The position numbers and the translations under genes are program-made. From Shewanella sp. UCD-KL21 (lineage in GTDB: Bacteria; Pseudomonadota; Gammaproteobacteria; Enterobacterales; Shewanellaceae): a DNA stretch of 64,000 bases. The number at the start of each line of letters is the position of its first letter. Within the stretch, counting starts at the first letter, position 1. The stretch is taken from contig NZ_MPHK01000014.1 in NCBI RefSeq assembly GCF_001957135.1, positions 56,725-120,724 of the forward strand. The letters are read 5' to 3'. Of this stretch, positions 53,404 to 63,365 are shown piece by piece. The notes under the pieces are model-generated. The model was not told where the DNA came from and did not search any database. It was given only the letters and a program-made list of their open reading frames with translations.

Positions 53404-54588
53404 TTAAACCGCCATTCCCGCAGCGACGCCAGATGACCAAGCCCATTGAAAATTAAACCCACCTAACCAACCACTTACGTCAATAACTTCACCTATAAAG
53501 TAAAGGCCTGCGACGTTTTTTGCTTCCATGGTTTTAGATGATAGTTCATTGGTATCTACGCCACCTAAGGTTACCTCAGCAGTGCGATAGCCTTCGGTAC
53601 CATTCATCACGATTGACCATTGATTGAGGTCTTGCGCTATTTGCTCACGCTCACCATGGCCTAACTGGTTTAAGGCTTTATCAAGCAAGACGGCTTCAAA
53701 TAATGCTTCAACTAAGCGCTTTGGCAGCCATTGGCTTATGGTGTTACGTAGGCTTTGCTTAGGGTTATTCGCTAGCGCTAGCTCGATTTTATCTTTTGCT
53801 GACTCATTGGGTAACAGGTTAATGCTAATACTTTGGCCTGCTTGCCAGTAATTTGAAATTTGTAAAATTGCAGGGCCTGATAAGCCGCGATGGGTAAATA
53901 ATAATGCTTCACTAAATTGAGTGCCATCTTGTGCGGTGATTGTTGTTGGCACCGCTATGCCCGATAACGGTTCAAAGCGCGTTTTTTGCTCAGTATGCCA
54001 AGTGAATGGCACTAAACCCGCTTGGGTTGGTAACACGCTTAACCCAAATTGCTCTGCCAGCTTATAGCCATAAGGTGATGCGCCCAGTTTGGGCATTGAT
54101 AGCCCGCCAGTGGCAATCACCAGTGACTCACAGCTAAAGTCACCGTTTGAGGTGATTACTTCAAATTGCCCTGCATCGTTTTTGGTCACTAACACTATCT
54201 CGGTGCGCAGCTGTATTTGCGCACTAGCCCATTCACACTCTGTCATCAACATACTGACGATTTCTTTGGCCGAATCATTACAGAATAGCTGCCCATGGTC
54301 ACGCTCATGATATTCAATACCATGACGTTCAACCAACTCAATAAAGTCGCTTGAACGGTAGCGTGCTAAGGCTGACTTAACAAAATGACTGTTACCACAT
54401 AAGAAATTGTGGGGTTCCACTTTTTGATTAGTGAAGTTACAACGACCACCACCACTAATGAGAATTTTCTTGCCTGCTTGCTTAGCATTATCCAGCACCA
54501 AAACATCACGACCTCGATAGCCAGCTGTAGCTGCACACATTAATCCTGCTGCGCCAGCGCCAATAATAATTACGTCATGATGTGTCAC
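53404..54588 (-). CDS. yhiN: YhiN/HI0933-family flavoprotein, 3' end next to a Tn7-like element
   Basis: A 394-residue FAD-dependent oxidoreductase of unassigned substrate. The dinucleotide-binding motif is at the N-terminus (VIIIGAGAAGLMCA), followed by GKKILISGGGRCNFTN (about 40-55), LVIATGGLSMPKLGASPYGY and the C-terminal FIGEVIDVSGWLGGFNFQWAWSSG. Its TAA stop falls within the probable target duplication of the adjoining element, so the insertion leaves the protein complete. Start is probably GTG 54588; TTG 54609 is also in frame. Confidence 0.9.
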   Translation of the reverse strand: MTHHDVIIIGAGAAGLMCAATAGYRGRDVLVLDNAKQAGKKILISGGGRCNFTNQKVEPHNFLCGNSHFVKSALARYRSSDFIELVERHGIEYHERDHGQLFCNDSAKEIVSMLMTECEWASAQIQLRTEIVLVTKNDAGQFEVITSNGDFSCESLVIATGGLSMPKLGASPYGYKLAEQFGLSVLPTQAGLVPFTWHTEQKTRFEPLSGIAVPTTITAQDGTQFSEALLFTHRGLSGPAILQISNYWQAGQSISINLLPNESAKDKIELALANNPKQSLRNTISQWLPKRLVEALFEAVLLDKALNQLGHGEREQIAQDLNQWSIVMNGTEGYRTAEVTLGGVDTNELSSKTMEAKNVAGLYFIGEVIDVSGWLGGFNFQWAWSSGVAAGMAV

Positions 54589-54688
54589 AAGCTTACTCTC
54601 TTTTTGCAATGGTTTGGGTCAACATTTATGGCATTAAACCAATTATCAATATACGCCTTAAAGGCATAATTGGGTTTATTTCGGCCAC

Positions 54689-54718
54689 AAAAAAGGGCGC
54701 TATATTAGCACCCTTTTA
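54689..54718 (-). terminator. Terminator of the gpsA operon
   Basis: AAAAGGGCGCTA and TAGCACCCTTTT pair over a 3-nt loop; the one DNA mismatch becomes a G-U pair in minus-strand RNA, and T-runs follow on that strand. Confidence 0.85.
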
Positions 54719-54736
54719 GTCGCATTCACACTTACA

Positions 54737-55756
54737 CTAATCTGAGATAGTTTCAGACTTTTGCTCACGGCCGAGAAGCTCTTTAGCTGCATCGACTGGC
54801 GCTTTACCTTTGTAAAGCACTTGGTATATTTGCTCAGTGATTGGCATTTCAACATTAAGACGTTTAGCTAAAGTGTAAACTTCTTTGGTGTTGCGATAAC
54901 CTTCAACCACTTGACCGATTTCATCTTGAGCTGTATCGACATCACTGCCTTTACCTAATGCCAAGCCAAAGCGACGGTTACGTGATTGGTTATCAGTACA
55001 GGTTAGTACTAAGTCACCAAGGCCCGCCATACCCATAAAGGTATTAGCATCTGCACCTAACGCGACACCTAAACGAGTAAGTTCAACTAACCCGCGAGTG
55101 ATTAATGCTGTGCGTGCATTGGCACCAAAACCGATGCCATCAGACATACCTGCACCAATTGCGATAACGTTTTTAACTGCGCCACCTAATTGTAAACCGG
55201 TAAAGTCATCATTAGCGTAAACACGTAAACGCTTAGGACTATGCAGTAACTCTACTAAATCGTTAGTAAAGTCAGCGCAAGTACCCGCTACCGAAATAGC
55301 TGTAGGCATGCCTGCAGCAAGCTCTTTTGCAAAAGTCGGCCCCGATAATACTGCTAATGGGAATTTATCTCCCAGATGCTCAAGAGCAACATCTTGCAGT
55401 AATCGACCTGTTTCAGGCTCTAAACCTTTTGTAGCCCAGACAATGCGAGCATCGTCACGTAACAAAGGCTTGGCCTGTTGCAGTACTAAACCAAATACAT
55501 GGCTAGGCACGACAACCAATACATTTTTACTTGCAGCAAGTGCTGTGGCTAAGTCGGCTTCAATTTCAAGACTATCTGGGAATGCAATCCCAGGTAAAAA
55601 TGCATTGTTAGCACGATCATTAGCTAAAGCTGCCATATGCTCAGCCTCATGACCCCATAGTAAAGTCTTGTGACCACTACGAGCTAGAGAAATGGCAAGG
55701 GCGGTGCCATAAGACCCCGCCCCCAATACTGTAATTTCGGCAGTATTATTATTCAT
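54737..55756 (-). CDS. gpsA: Glycerol-3-phosphate dehydrogenase [NAD(P)+]
   Basis: Reduces dihydroxyacetone phosphate to sn-glycerol 3-phosphate for phospholipid synthesis. 339 residues, normal length. NAD(P) motif [12 protein letters not shown] (10-21), then [30 protein letters not shown] and the catalytic-lysine region [18 protein letters not shown]. Last gene of a minus-strand group rhodanese-secB-gpsA, 3 nt after secB. Confidence 0.97.
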   Translation of the reverse strand: MNNNTAEITVLGAGSYGTALAISLARSGHKTLLWGHEAEHMAALANDRANNAFLPGIAFPDSLEIEADLATALAASKNVLVVVPSHVFGLVLQQAKPLLRDDARIVWATKGLEPETGRLLQDVALEHLGDKFPLAVLSGPTFAKELAAGMPTAISVAGTCADFTNDLVELLHSPKRLRVYANDDFTGLQLGGAVKNVIAIGAGMSDGIGFGANARTALITRGLVELTRLGVALGADANTFMGMAGLGDLVLTCTDNQSRNRRFGLALGKGSDVDTAQDEIGQVVEGYRNTKEVYTLAKRLNVEMPITEQIYQVLYKGKAPVDAAKELLGREQKSETISD

Positions 55757-55759
55757 ATA

Positions 55760-56248
55760 TTATGCGTTTGCTTCTTCAGCAGCTGGAGCTGCAGCAGCTT
55801 CTTGCTGACGCTTTTGAACATATTGTGCAAATAATGCATCAAAGTTCACTGGAGCAAGATTAAGCTGTGGGAAAGTACCACGAGAAACTAAGTTACCAAC
55901 AGTTTCACGTGCGTATGGGAATAGTACGTTAGGGCAGTAAGCACCTAAAGAGTGAGCAAGTTGTTGCTCAGTTAAGCCAGTGATAGAGAAGATACCAGCT
56001 TGTTGAACTTCACATAAGAAAGCAGTTTGCTCGCCATTTTGTGCAGTAACAGTAAGAGAAAGGATCACTTCATAAACATCATCAGATAACTTATTGCTAC
56101 GAGTATCAAGATCCAGCTTAACTTCTGGATTCCATTCTTTTTGGAAAACTTCTGGGCTGTTTGGCGTTTCAAAAGACACATCTTTTGTGTAAACGCGTTG
56201 GATGTTGAATTGTGGTGCTTGCTCTTCGTTGTTTGCTACTTCAGCCAT
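55760..56248 (-). CDS. secB: Protein-export chaperone SecB
   Basis: Cytosolic tetrameric chaperone that delivers unfolded precursors to SecA. 162 residues. Family blocks [20 protein letters not shown] (14-33), [28 protein letters not shown] and [36 protein letters not shown] (cited as residues 109-145), with an acidic Ala-rich tail. Stop lies 3 nt before gpsA, a conserved pairing in gammaproteobacteria. Confidence 0.97.
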   Translation of the reverse strand: MAEVANNEEQAPQFNIQRVYTKDVSFETPNSPEVFQKEWNPEVKLDLDTRSNKLSDDVYEVILSLTVTAQNGEQTAFLCEVQQAGIFSITGLTEQQLAHSLGAYCPNVLFPYARETVGNLVSRGTFPQLNLAPVNFDALFAQYVQKRQQEAAAAPAAEEANA

Positions 56249-56379
56249 GATTTCCTACCTTCAAATGTTTTTTAGCTCTTCTGCGAAGCTAATCGTAAAT
56301 TTGGGCTTGTCGCTAAAATGTGGCCGTTAGACAACATTTTAGACCATCCCGGTAAATTGGGTCTCACCAGTTTGTTATC

Positions 56380-56814
56380 TTACTTCTTACCTTTAACAAC
56401 AGGTAAGTTTGCCGCTTGCCAATCACCCATACCGCCTTTTAGGTTATGAACGTTCTCAAACCCTTGAGCGACAAGAAGTTGAGCAGCTTGCGAAGATGTC
56501 ATTCCAGCAGCACATACAGTAATAATGGGACTGGTTTTAAACTTTTCAAGGGCAGTCGCTTTATTATTTTTGATTTCTGCTAATGGCACATGAATAGCGT
56601 CAACGATGTGACCTTTGCGGTAATCGTCTTGAGAACGCACATCAACAACTTTAGCGCCTTGCTTGTTCATTAGCATGGTTAGCTCTTGAGTATTGACGTT
56701 GCTCACTTTTGAGGTTGCTGATTTAATGGTCATCACCACAACTGCAGCAAATAAACCAACCCACGCAATACTTAATACAGGGTTAGCTTGAAAAAATTCG
56801 ATATATTCTTGCAT
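56380..56814 (-). CDS. Membrane-anchored rhodanese-domain protein, YibN type
   Basis: A 144-residue protein with one N-terminal membrane span (LSIAWVGLFAAVVVMTI, 14-30) and a rhodanese domain (about 40-140). The active-site loop is CAAGMTSS with Cys101. KVVDVRSQDDYRKGHIVDAIHVPL is the usual first motif. YibN-type proteins precede secB in this order in many relatives; the sulfur acceptor is unknown. Confidence 0.9.
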   Translation of the reverse strand: MQEYIEFFQANPVLSIAWVGLFAAVVVMTIKSATSKVSNVNTQELTMLMNKQGAKVVDVRSQDDYRKGHIVDAIHVPLAEIKNNKATALEKFKTSPIITVCAAGMTSSQAAQLLVAQGFENVHNLKGGMGDWQAANLPVVKGKK

Positions 56815-57192
56815 CTTCTCTGCCTACTTTAAAAATGGCTAAAATTAATAAGCCACAGAGTATACCGATTGCATCTTTATAATGCAGCAAATTCAAGCCT
56901 AATCATCTTCTCTACTGTGCCATGGGCAGCACTTTAACGACGAAACATTGCATTTGCTTACTCTCCCAAGGGCAATAGCTCAGAGGTTTTTGACTAAATG
57001 TGGTGTTATTGAGCCTTATTCACCTTGCACGGGGATTGTGACTGGTCAAGCAATTCATCGCAAATTGCCACTCCTGAGCCGCTCTTCAAAGGTTAATTTC
57101 TTTTTCAGGAGCTGAAAAAGAAGTAATATCCATACCATTAAAATTTTAGCTTCCTCTTAAAACTTTTTCTTTTAAAACTTAAAGGTACTCCC
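56815..57192. promoter_or_regulatory. Divergent spacer between the rhodanese gene and gpmI, with a perfect hairpin
   Basis: About 380 bases without a gene. At 57098-57122 lies an 11-bp perfect stem (TTCTTTTTCAG, loop GAG, CTGAAAAAGAA), about 70 bases before the gpmI start, where it could form in the leader mRNA. No T-run follows; it is not a standard terminator. Promoters for both directions must be here, but I could not place them. Confidence 0.5.
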
Positions 57193-58725
57193 ATGACGAC
57201 ACAAAAACGTCCACTGGCATTACTTATCTTAGATGGCTGGGGCCATCGTGAAAATACGCATCAAAATGCGGTTTTTCATGCGAAAACTCCAGTTTTAGAT
57301 AAGTTAACCGCCCAATATGCAAATAGTTTAATTTCCGGATCAGGTATGGATGTTGGCCTACCTGACGGTCAAATGGGTAACTCAGAAGTGGGTCATATCA
57401 ATATTGGTTCTGGCCGTATTGTTTACCAAGAGCTTACCCGCATTAGCAAAGCCATTGCTGACAATGAGTTTAATCAAAATGAAGCACTGTGCGCTTCAAT
57501 CGATAAAGCTATCGCCAATGATGGCGCTGTACATATTATGGGTTTAATGTCGCCAGGTGGTGTTCACAGCCATGAAGAGCACATTGAAGCCATGTGCCGC
57601 ATGGCCGTTGAGCGCGGTGCCACTAAGGTGTATTTACATGCCTTTTTAGATGGCCGTGATACCCCACCTCGTAGCGCAAAAAACTCTCTGACCCATTTTG
57701 ATGAGTTATTTGCAGGCTTAGGTCACGGTAAGGTTGCCTCATTGATTGGTCGTTACTACGCCATGGATCGCGACAACCGCTGGGATCGGGTTGAAAAAGC
57801 GTTTAACTTAATTGCTCAAGGCAAGGGTGACTTTAACTACCCAAGCGCTGTTGAGGCATTAGATGCCGCTTACGAGCGTGATGAAAACGATGAGTTTGTC
57901 GCTGCATCTACCATAGGTGAAGCCGCAAGCTTAGCTGATGGCGATGCGTTAATCTTCATGAACTTCCGCGCCGACCGCGCCCGTGAAATCACTCGCTGCT
58001 TTGTCGAAACCGATTTTGCAGGCTTTACACGTGAAGTTACCCCAGCAATCAACTTCGTGATGCTAACCAACTATGCTAATGACATTGACGCTGCGGTGGC
58101 ATTTCCATCAACAGATCTGGTCAATACCTTAGGTGAAACCTTACAAAAACAAGGTAAAAAGCAGCTGCGTATTTCTGAAACAGAAAAATATGCCCATGTG
58201 ACCTTCTTTTTTAATGGCGGTAAAGAAGAGCCATTTGAAGGCGAAGATCGCACCTTAATTAAGTCGCCTGATGTGGCAACCTATGATTTACAGCCTGAAA
58301 TGAACTCAACAGAGCTCACTGATAAATTAGTTGCAGCTATTGAGTCTACTGACTATGACGTGATTATTTGTAATTATCCAAATGGTGACATGGTCGGTCA
58401 TACCGGTAAATTTGATGCCGCCGTTAAAGCCTGTGAAGCAGTCGATGCTTGTATTGGCCGTGTGGTTGAGGCGCTAGCGAAAGTCGGCGGCGAATGCATC
58501 ATAACTGCCGATCATGGTAATGCGGAGCAAATGACCAATGAACAAACTGGTCAAGCCCATACTGCCCACACCAGTGAATTAGTGCCTTTCATTTATGTTG
58601 GCCGAGAAGCCACCATTGATGCAGGCGGACGATTGAGCGATATTGCGCCGACTATGTTAACCTTGATGGAACAAGAAGTGCCGCAGGAAATGACCGGCCG
58701 TTCAATCATTAAACTCAAAGAGTAA
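57193..58725 (+). CDS. gpmI: 2,3-bisphosphoglycerate-independent phosphoglycerate mutase
   Basis: Interconverts 3- and 2-phosphoglycerate in glycolysis, using two metal ions and a phosphoserine. 510 residues. [11 protein letters not shown] (metal-binding Asp), [17 protein letters not shown] with the nucleophilic serine (about residue 63), [16 protein letters not shown] [32 protein letters not shown] and [11 protein letters not shown] are family hallmarks. First gene of an operon with envC, an S41 peptidase and yibQ. Confidence 0.97.
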   Translation: MTTQKRPLALLILDGWGHRENTHQNAVFHAKTPVLDKLTAQYANSLISGSGMDVGLPDGQMGNSEVGHINIGSGRIVYQELTRISKAIADNEFNQNEALCASIDKAIANDGAVHIMGLMSPGGVHSHEEHIEAMCRMAVERGATKVYLHAFLDGRDTPPRSAKNSLTHFDELFAGLGHGKVASLIGRYYAMDRDNRWDRVEKAFNLIAQGKGDFNYPSAVEALDAAYERDENDEFVAASTIGEAASLADGDALIFMNFRADRAREITRCFVETDFAGFTREVTPAINFVMLTNYANDIDAAVAFPSTDLVNTLGETLQKQGKKQLRISETEKYAHVTFFFNGGKEEPFEGEDRTLIKSPDVATYDLQPEMNSTELTDKLVAAIESTDYDVIICNYPNGDMVGHTGKFDAAVKACEAVDACIGRVVEALAKVGGECIITADHGNAEQMTNEQTGQAHTAHTSELVPFIYVGREATIDAGGRLSDIAPTMLTLMEQEVPQEMTGRSIIKLKE

Positions 58726-58735
58726 CTAGCCACTC

Positions 58736-59869
58736 GTGAAAAAACGACTTTTGTTTAAAGCCAGCATGTTTGCTGGCTTGATGATACTGACATCATCAGT
58801 TCAAAGTGCCGATCTTGGTAAGCGTCAATCAGAGCTGAAATCTATTCAGGCTCAGATTAACCAACAACAAAGCTCTTTGAAGGACACCAGTCGTCAACGA
58901 GAAAAGCTCATTTCGTTGTTAAAGCGAGATGAGCAAGCTATCTCTAATGCTGCTCAAAAAGTTAATCAAACCCAAACTTCACTGTCTGCGGTAAATACTA
59001 AACTTCGCGAACTTGATGCTGAAAAAATCAACTTAGATACACTGCGAGCTACGCAGCAAAAGACCTTATCTAAACAATTATCTAGCGCTTACCTTGCCGG
59101 TAACCATGACTATTCAAAGATGATGCTTAACCAGCAAAACCCCGCCACAGTTGAGCGGATGTTAGCGTATTATCAATATCTTAATAATGCCCGCATTAAA
59201 GCCATTACCAGCTTAAAAACAACCATTGAGCAATTAGAGCAAGTCAAAGTTGAGCAGATAAATGAACAGCAAAAACTCAACGCCTTAATTCTTGAGCAAC
59301 AAAAGCAGGCAAAACAACTCGCTAAAGAACAATCACAACGTCAACAAACCTTAGCACAAATTCAACGCACCTTGACCAGTAAAGGCGCCGAGCTTGAACA
59401 ACTACAAATTGAAGAAGCCAGCTTAAAACACCTTATCGAACAAGCAGTGCTGGCGGCCAAAAATAGCCCCTCAATGGATGGACTAGCCAAGCTGCGCGGT
59501 AAATTAAAATGGCCAACTAAAGGACGAGTTTCGTCTAAGTTTGGCAGTAGCCGCTCAGGGCAAATTAGCTGGAAAGGCGCGGTGATTGCCGCTCCTGAAG
59601 GACAAACCATCACCGCTATTGCTCACGGCACCGTGATCTATTCCGACTGGCTACGGGGCTTTGGCATGGTTATGGTGATCGATCACGGCGAAGGCTATAT
59701 GAGTTTATATGGCCATGCACAGTCATTACTTATTCCACCTGGCGAAACCGTTAAAAAAGGTGAATCCATTGCACTTGTTGGCAGTTCAGGCGGACAAACA
59801 GAATCTGGCCTATACTTTGAAATAAGACACAAAGGGCAAGCCATTAACCCAGCGAGATATTGTCGATAA
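58736..59869 (+). CDS. envC: Murein hydrolase activator EnvC
   Basis: A periplasmic division protein that activates amidases AmiA/AmiB at the septum. 377 residues: signal peptide (ending SSVQSA), a long coiled coil (about 28-235) and a C-terminal LytM/M23-like domain. The domain is degenerate as expected for EnvC: the HxxxD zinc site is replaced (ISWKGAVIAAPEG) and the HxHF motif is LYFEIR, so it should not cut murein itself. GTG start, 10 nt after gpmI. Confidence 0.93.
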   Translation: MKKRLLFKASMFAGLMILTSSVQSADLGKRQSELKSIQAQINQQQSSLKDTSRQREKLISLLKRDEQAISNAAQKVNQTQTSLSAVNTKLRELDAEKINLDTLRATQQKTLSKQLSSAYLAGNHDYSKMMLNQQNPATVERMLAYYQYLNNARIKAITSLKTTIEQLEQVKVEQINEQQKLNALILEQQKQAKQLAKEQSQRQQTLAQIQRTLTSKGAELEQLQIEEASLKHLIEQAVLAAKNSPSMDGLAKLRGKLKWPTKGRVSSKFGSSRSGQISWKGAVIAAPEGQTITAIAHGTVIYSDWLRGFGMVMVIDHGEGYMSLYGHAQSLLIPPGETVKKGESIALVGSSGGQTESGLYFEIRHKGQAINPARYCR

Positions 59870-59979
59870 CACGCTAATAATAAAGTAATTTAATCTTTAG
59901 CGGTTATCAAACCTTCCGTAGGTTTAATCGTTGATCAATCGACGCCCTAATAATACCGCAAGGTATCTAAGGGGCAGTT

Positions 59980-61182
59980 ATGATGCAAATTACACGTTAT
60001 TTTTTGTGCTTCATATTAGGTGTTAGCGTTGCATTTTCGATGAACTTATCCAGTTCTGAGCAACACTACAAATCGCAATCTGAATACAGTTACTCACTCT
60101 TACTTGATGTCATCGATACGGTTCATACCTATTACTTTAACGAAGTAGACCGTGAAGACTTAATTGAATACGCCATCGAAGGAATATTTAATAAACTAGA
60201 CCCCTATTCAGGTTTTTTAGATACTGGCGACTACCAAAGCATTAATGACAGTAATAATGGCCAGTACTTTGGTTTCGGCTTTGAAGTGGCAACTGATGAC
60301 GACCAAATCACTATCATTACGCCTTATGCCAACTCACCTGCGGCGCGCGCTAATATTCAACCTGGCGATAAGGTCCTGCAACTTAACGACACCCTGATTG
60401 ATCAAACTAATTTAACCGATGTGCTTACCGAGATTAAGCAGCACAGTATCAACAAGCGGCCAATAACACTCACTATTGAGCGCCAAGCTAACGAAACATT
60501 TCTATTTAATCTCGCCCCTGAGCTAATTCATATTCAATCAATTAATGCGAAAATTATTGATAATAATATCGGCTATATACAACTTAACTCGTTTCAGGAA
60601 GACGCGACCAATGCCATTATTAACCAAGCTAAATTATGGCAACAACAGCAATTAAAAGGCCTTATTATTGATGTTAGAAACAATCCCGGCGGGCTACTCA
60701 GTCAAGCCATCAGCATTGCTGATTTGTTTTTGCAAAAAGGCTTAATTGTTTCAACTGAAGGGCGTTTTTTCGATGCCAATGAAAACTACTACGCCTCGCA
60801 ACCTAGCATATTTAAAGGCGTGCCAATGGTGGTACTTATTAATAAGGGATCAGCATCGGCATCTGAAGTACTGGCTGCAGCATTACAAGAAAATAACCGC
60901 GCCACCCTAGTGGGAGAAACCAGCTTTGGTAAAGGAACAGTGCAAAGTTTGATCCCCATGCTGGATATGGGCAATGCCATAAAGCTCACGATTGCAAAAT
61001 ATAGCACCCCAGATGGTAACGACATTCACACTAAAGGCATTGAACCGGACATTAAAATATCAAATGATGCTATTCTAAAAACAGATTATCTGGATATAAT
61101 TGAACAAACTACAGCGCAATATGATGAACCACAGGATGGTCAGATTTCTTCAGCTATTGCATGGATAACAACTCATAATTAA
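59980..61182 (+). CDS. S41-family C-terminal processing peptidase
   Basis: A periplasmic serine protease of the CtpA type, about 400 residues: N-terminal signal/anchor (YFLCFILGVSVAFSM), a PDZ domain (about 90-165: ITIITPYANSPAARANIQPGDKVLQLND) and the tail-specific protease domain with VDVRNNPGGLLSQA, the catalytic Ser in KGSASASEVLAAALQ and the Lys in GETSFGKGTVQ. CtpA-type enzymes trim or degrade envelope proteins; in this operon it lies between envC and yibQ, suggesting work at the cell wall. Confidence 0.92.
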   Translation: MMQITRYFLCFILGVSVAFSMNLSSSEQHYKSQSEYSYSLLLDVIDTVHTYYFNEVDREDLIEYAIEGIFNKLDPYSGFLDTGDYQSINDSNNGQYFGFGFEVATDDDQITIITPYANSPAARANIQPGDKVLQLNDTLIDQTNLTDVLTEIKQHSINKRPITLTIERQANETFLFNLAPELIHIQSINAKIIDNNIGYIQLNSFQEDATNAIINQAKLWQQQQLKGLIIDVRNNPGGLLSQAISIADLFLQKGLIVSTEGRFFDANENYYASQPSIFKGVPMVVLINKGSASASEVLAAALQENNRATLVGETSFGKGTVQSLIPMLDMGNAIKLTIAKYSTPDGNDIHTKGIEPDIKISNDAILKTDYLDIIEQTTAQYDEPQDGQISSAIAWITTHN

Positions 61183-61193
61183 AAGCAGACTTT

Positions 61194-62060
61194 GTGCGCT
61201 ATATATTGATACTTTTAGCTTTACTGTTAACGGCTCCAGTTCAAGCAACACAAATCGCTATCATCATTGACGATATAGGCTATCGTCAAACCGATGAGGC
61301 GGTGTTGTCTTTACCCAGCGCCATTACTCTTTCGGTTTTACCTCATACTCCATTAGGTCAGCAACTTGCTAAGCAAGGTCATCTGCGCGGCAATGAAATT
61401 ATGCTGCATATTCCAATGCAGGCACTTAATGGTAAAAAGCTCGGACAAGGTGGTTTAACGAATGAGATGAATGAACAAGAGTTAAAACAACAGCTAAAAG
61501 ATTCAATTGCCAGTATCCCTTACGCTAAAGGGGCCAACAATCATATGGGCAGTTTACTGACACAACTTGAAAGCCCAATGACTTGGCTGATGCAAAGCTT
61601 AAAAGAGCAGGATTTATATTTTGTCGATAGCAGGACAACCCGCTTTAGTGTTGCCAGTGAGCAGGCCAAGCAACATGAGGTGCCATTATTACGCAGACAA
61701 ATATTTTTAGATAACGATGTCAGTGAGCAGGCACTAGAGAAACAATTTAAGCAGATAATGCTAAAAGCGAAAAACAAACAAAGCTTAGTGGTGATCGCCC
61801 ACCCATATCCTGAGACAGTATTATTTTTAAATCAAAATCTACACCGATTAGCAGCTAACGATATTCGCTTGGTACATACCTCAAACTTACTACCAATCAA
61901 TATGGCTAAAAATATACCGTCAGGCGCAGATATTTCCAACAAGCTAGATCCTTTCGCTAAAACTCAAAACAGTCAAAACAGTCAAAACAGTCAAAACAGT
62001 CAAAACAGTCAAAAAACCGAATTAAAACCAACAACTGCTGATACCACACTCATATTATAA
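61194..62060 (+). CDS. Divergent polysaccharide deacetylase, YibQ type
   Basis: A 288-residue exported protein (signal ending APVQATQ) with a NodB-like fold: IAIIIDDIGYRQTDEAVLSLP, LHIPMQAL, GANNHMGSLLTQ and YFVDSRTT, and LVVIAHPYPETV near 205. YibQ-type proteins follow envC in many proteobacteria; activity on envelope glycans is presumed, not shown. The C-terminal tail contains five in-frame 9-bp repeats coding Gln-Asn-Ser. GTG start. Confidence 0.9.
   Translation: MRYILILLALLLTAPVQATQIAIIIDDIGYRQTDEAVLSLPSAITLSVLPHTPLGQQLAKQGHLRGNEIMLHIPMQALNGKKLGQGGLTNEMNEQELKQQLKDSIASIPYAKGANNHMGSLLTQLESPMTWLMQSLKEQDLYFVDSRTTRFSVASEQAKQHEVPLLRRQIFLDNDVSEQALEKQFKQIMLKAKNKQSLVVIAHPYPETVLFLNQNLHRLAANDIRLVHTSNLLPINMAKNIPSGADISNKLDPFAKTQNSQNSQNSQNSQNSQKTELKPTTADTTLIL
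61965..62009 (+). repeat. Five exact 9-bp repeats inside yibQ
   Basis: CAAAACAGT is repeated five times without a mismatch and encodes Gln-Asn-Ser; a sixth, decayed unit follows. The 9-bp unit keeps the frame whatever the copy number, so tail length can vary by slippage without loss of the protein. Confidence 0.92.
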
Positions 62061-62120
62061 TCAGTATTTCTGCAATGGCTTTGCCACTCGGCTGAAAATC
62101 ATAACGACCAATAATAACAG

Positions 62121-62576
62121 CTAGCTAAGCTCTAAAATTGCAATCGACGTATCCGGTAAGGTTTTTAAAAGCTCATCAGCATTGTTAACGATATCTGCAA
62201 GCGTACATTCATTTAATACCGCCATATAGGCATCGACAGCCCGAGCTAAAATACCTTTTAAACTACATGCTGGCGTAAAGCGGCAATAGGGTTCACTGCA
62301 ATTAACAGGGGCCAATGAAGGCTCTAATTCACCAACAAGCTTACCGAGATTAATCTCACTAGGATGAACCGCTAATTTAAAGCCACCACTTTTACCACGA
62401 ATAGTTTGTATATAACCTAGCTTACCCAAATGATGAATGATCTTTGCCACATGATTTGAAGACAGTTCAAAGACATCAGTTACTTCGGCGATACGAAATA
62501 AAGTCTCTCTTTTTGGCTGTGCAGCAAGGTACATTAAAATACGGGTGCCATAATCGGTATAACGGGTCAGTTGCAT
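62121..62576 (-). CDS. nsrR: Nitric oxide-sensing repressor NsrR (Rrf2 family)
   Basis: A 151-residue Rrf2-type repressor. The N-terminal winged helix (LTRYTDYGTRILMYLAA ... SSNHVAKIIHHLGKLGYIQTIRGKSGGF) and the cluster cysteines in VNCSEPYCRFTPACSLKG (residues about 92, 97 and 103) match NsrR rather than IscR. It senses NO through its iron-sulfur cluster and represses NO-detoxification genes. No NsrR target such as hmp or hcp lies next to it. Confidence 0.92.
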   Translation of the reverse strand: MQLTRYTDYGTRILMYLAAQPKRETLFRIAEVTDVFELSSNHVAKIIHHLGKLGYIQTIRGKSGGFKLAVHPSEINLGKLVGELEPSLAPVNCSEPYCRFTPACSLKGILARAVDAYMAVLNECTLADIVNNADELLKTLPDTSIAILELS

Positions 62577-62608
62577 AAAGACATATCCAAACTAATTAAA
62601 GGTACATA

Positions 62609-62860
62609 CTAAGACGTAGAAGCTTCCAGCTCAGTGATCAAAATCAACGCTTGCTCATTTGAAGTACTACAAACATCCATTGTCGCGGTAAATTCTGCGC
62701 AAACAGCAGGTCTCGATGGATCGCCAAAAATCTTACACAAATTATCGTCATTTAACTGAATACAGCGAACCCCTGCAGCTTTGCCATTAGGCATGCCAGG
62801 TATTGGGCTAGTAATTGACGGAGCAATACAACAAGCGCCACAGCCTAAACGACAATCCAT
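62609..62860 (-). CDS. YkgJ-family cysteine-cluster protein
   Basis: A short protein of 83 residues starting MDCRLGCGACCIAPSI, with eight cysteines in all (C3, C7, C10, C11 and others in VRCIQL, LCKIF, AVCAEF and DVCSTS), the pattern of small zinc- or iron-chelating YkgJ/UPF0153 proteins. Function unknown. Start: ATG 62860 with GGTGG upstream fits the family; the frame extends 40 codons further without similarity. It is 32 bp upstream of, and parallel to, nsrR. Confidence 0.85.
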   Translation of the reverse strand: MDCRLGCGACCIAPSITSPIPGMPNGKAAGVRCIQLNDDNLCKIFGDPSRPAVCAEFTATMDVCSTSNEQALILITELEASTS

Positions 62861-62997
62861 ATTTCCACCCACTAGATTAAACGAGCAATATATCTTACTC
62901 ATCGCTAATATAAAAACATCTACATCAAAAAACGCACATAAAATGCACCTTTTAATGAAAAGTGTGAGATTTAAGCACAATCGAAACGACTTATATC

Positions 62998-63180
62998 GTG
63001 ATTAATACCAAAAAATTTAATCGATTTGTATCCTTAGATACAACAAGCGCTCGCATTCAAAAAGACTTAGGTGAAAAGGACTTTAGTAAAAAGGGCTCAA
63101 GTGAAAAGAGCTTTAGTGAAAAGGTTAAACAAAATCTGATTAGCCAGACCTGCAATTTAATCACATTAGCGAAAGTCTAG
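62998..63180 (+). CDS. Doubtful 60-codon open frame
   Basis: A GTG-initiated frame coding a Lys/Ser-rich peptide with an internal imperfect repeat (EKDFSKKG, EKSFSEKV). No ribosome binding site, no recognised family. The repeat in the DNA is real, but coding is weakly supported. Confidence 0.2.
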   Translation: MINTKKFNRFVSLDTTSARIQKDLGEKDFSKKGSSEKSFSEKVKQNLISQTCNLITLAKV

Positions 63181-63324
63181 CGCTAATCCATTCTTGCTAA
63201 CCTTACTCATGAAATAGAACGACATACTAAAATCACCAGTAACAAAACTGTCGCTTTAGGGCTGATAATTTATTAAATTCCACAACGAAAAAAGCCTCTA
63301 TTATTCATTCCTTAAATAACAGAT

Positions 63325-63360
63325 ACGATAAGCCCTGCTATTGCTAGCAGGGCTTATCGT
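63325..63360 (-). terminator. Terminator-like stem of the first repeat unit
   Basis: ACGATAAGCCCTGCTA, loop TTGC, then its exact complement: a 16-bp perfect stem placed right after the CCA end of the tRNA-like sequence on the minus strand, where tRNA operons usually end. Later units keep GCCCTGCTA/TAGCAGGGC with an A-run on the plus strand (T-run in minus-strand RNA); the second unit has lost part of the pairing. Confidence 0.75.
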
Positions 63361-63365
63361 AATGT

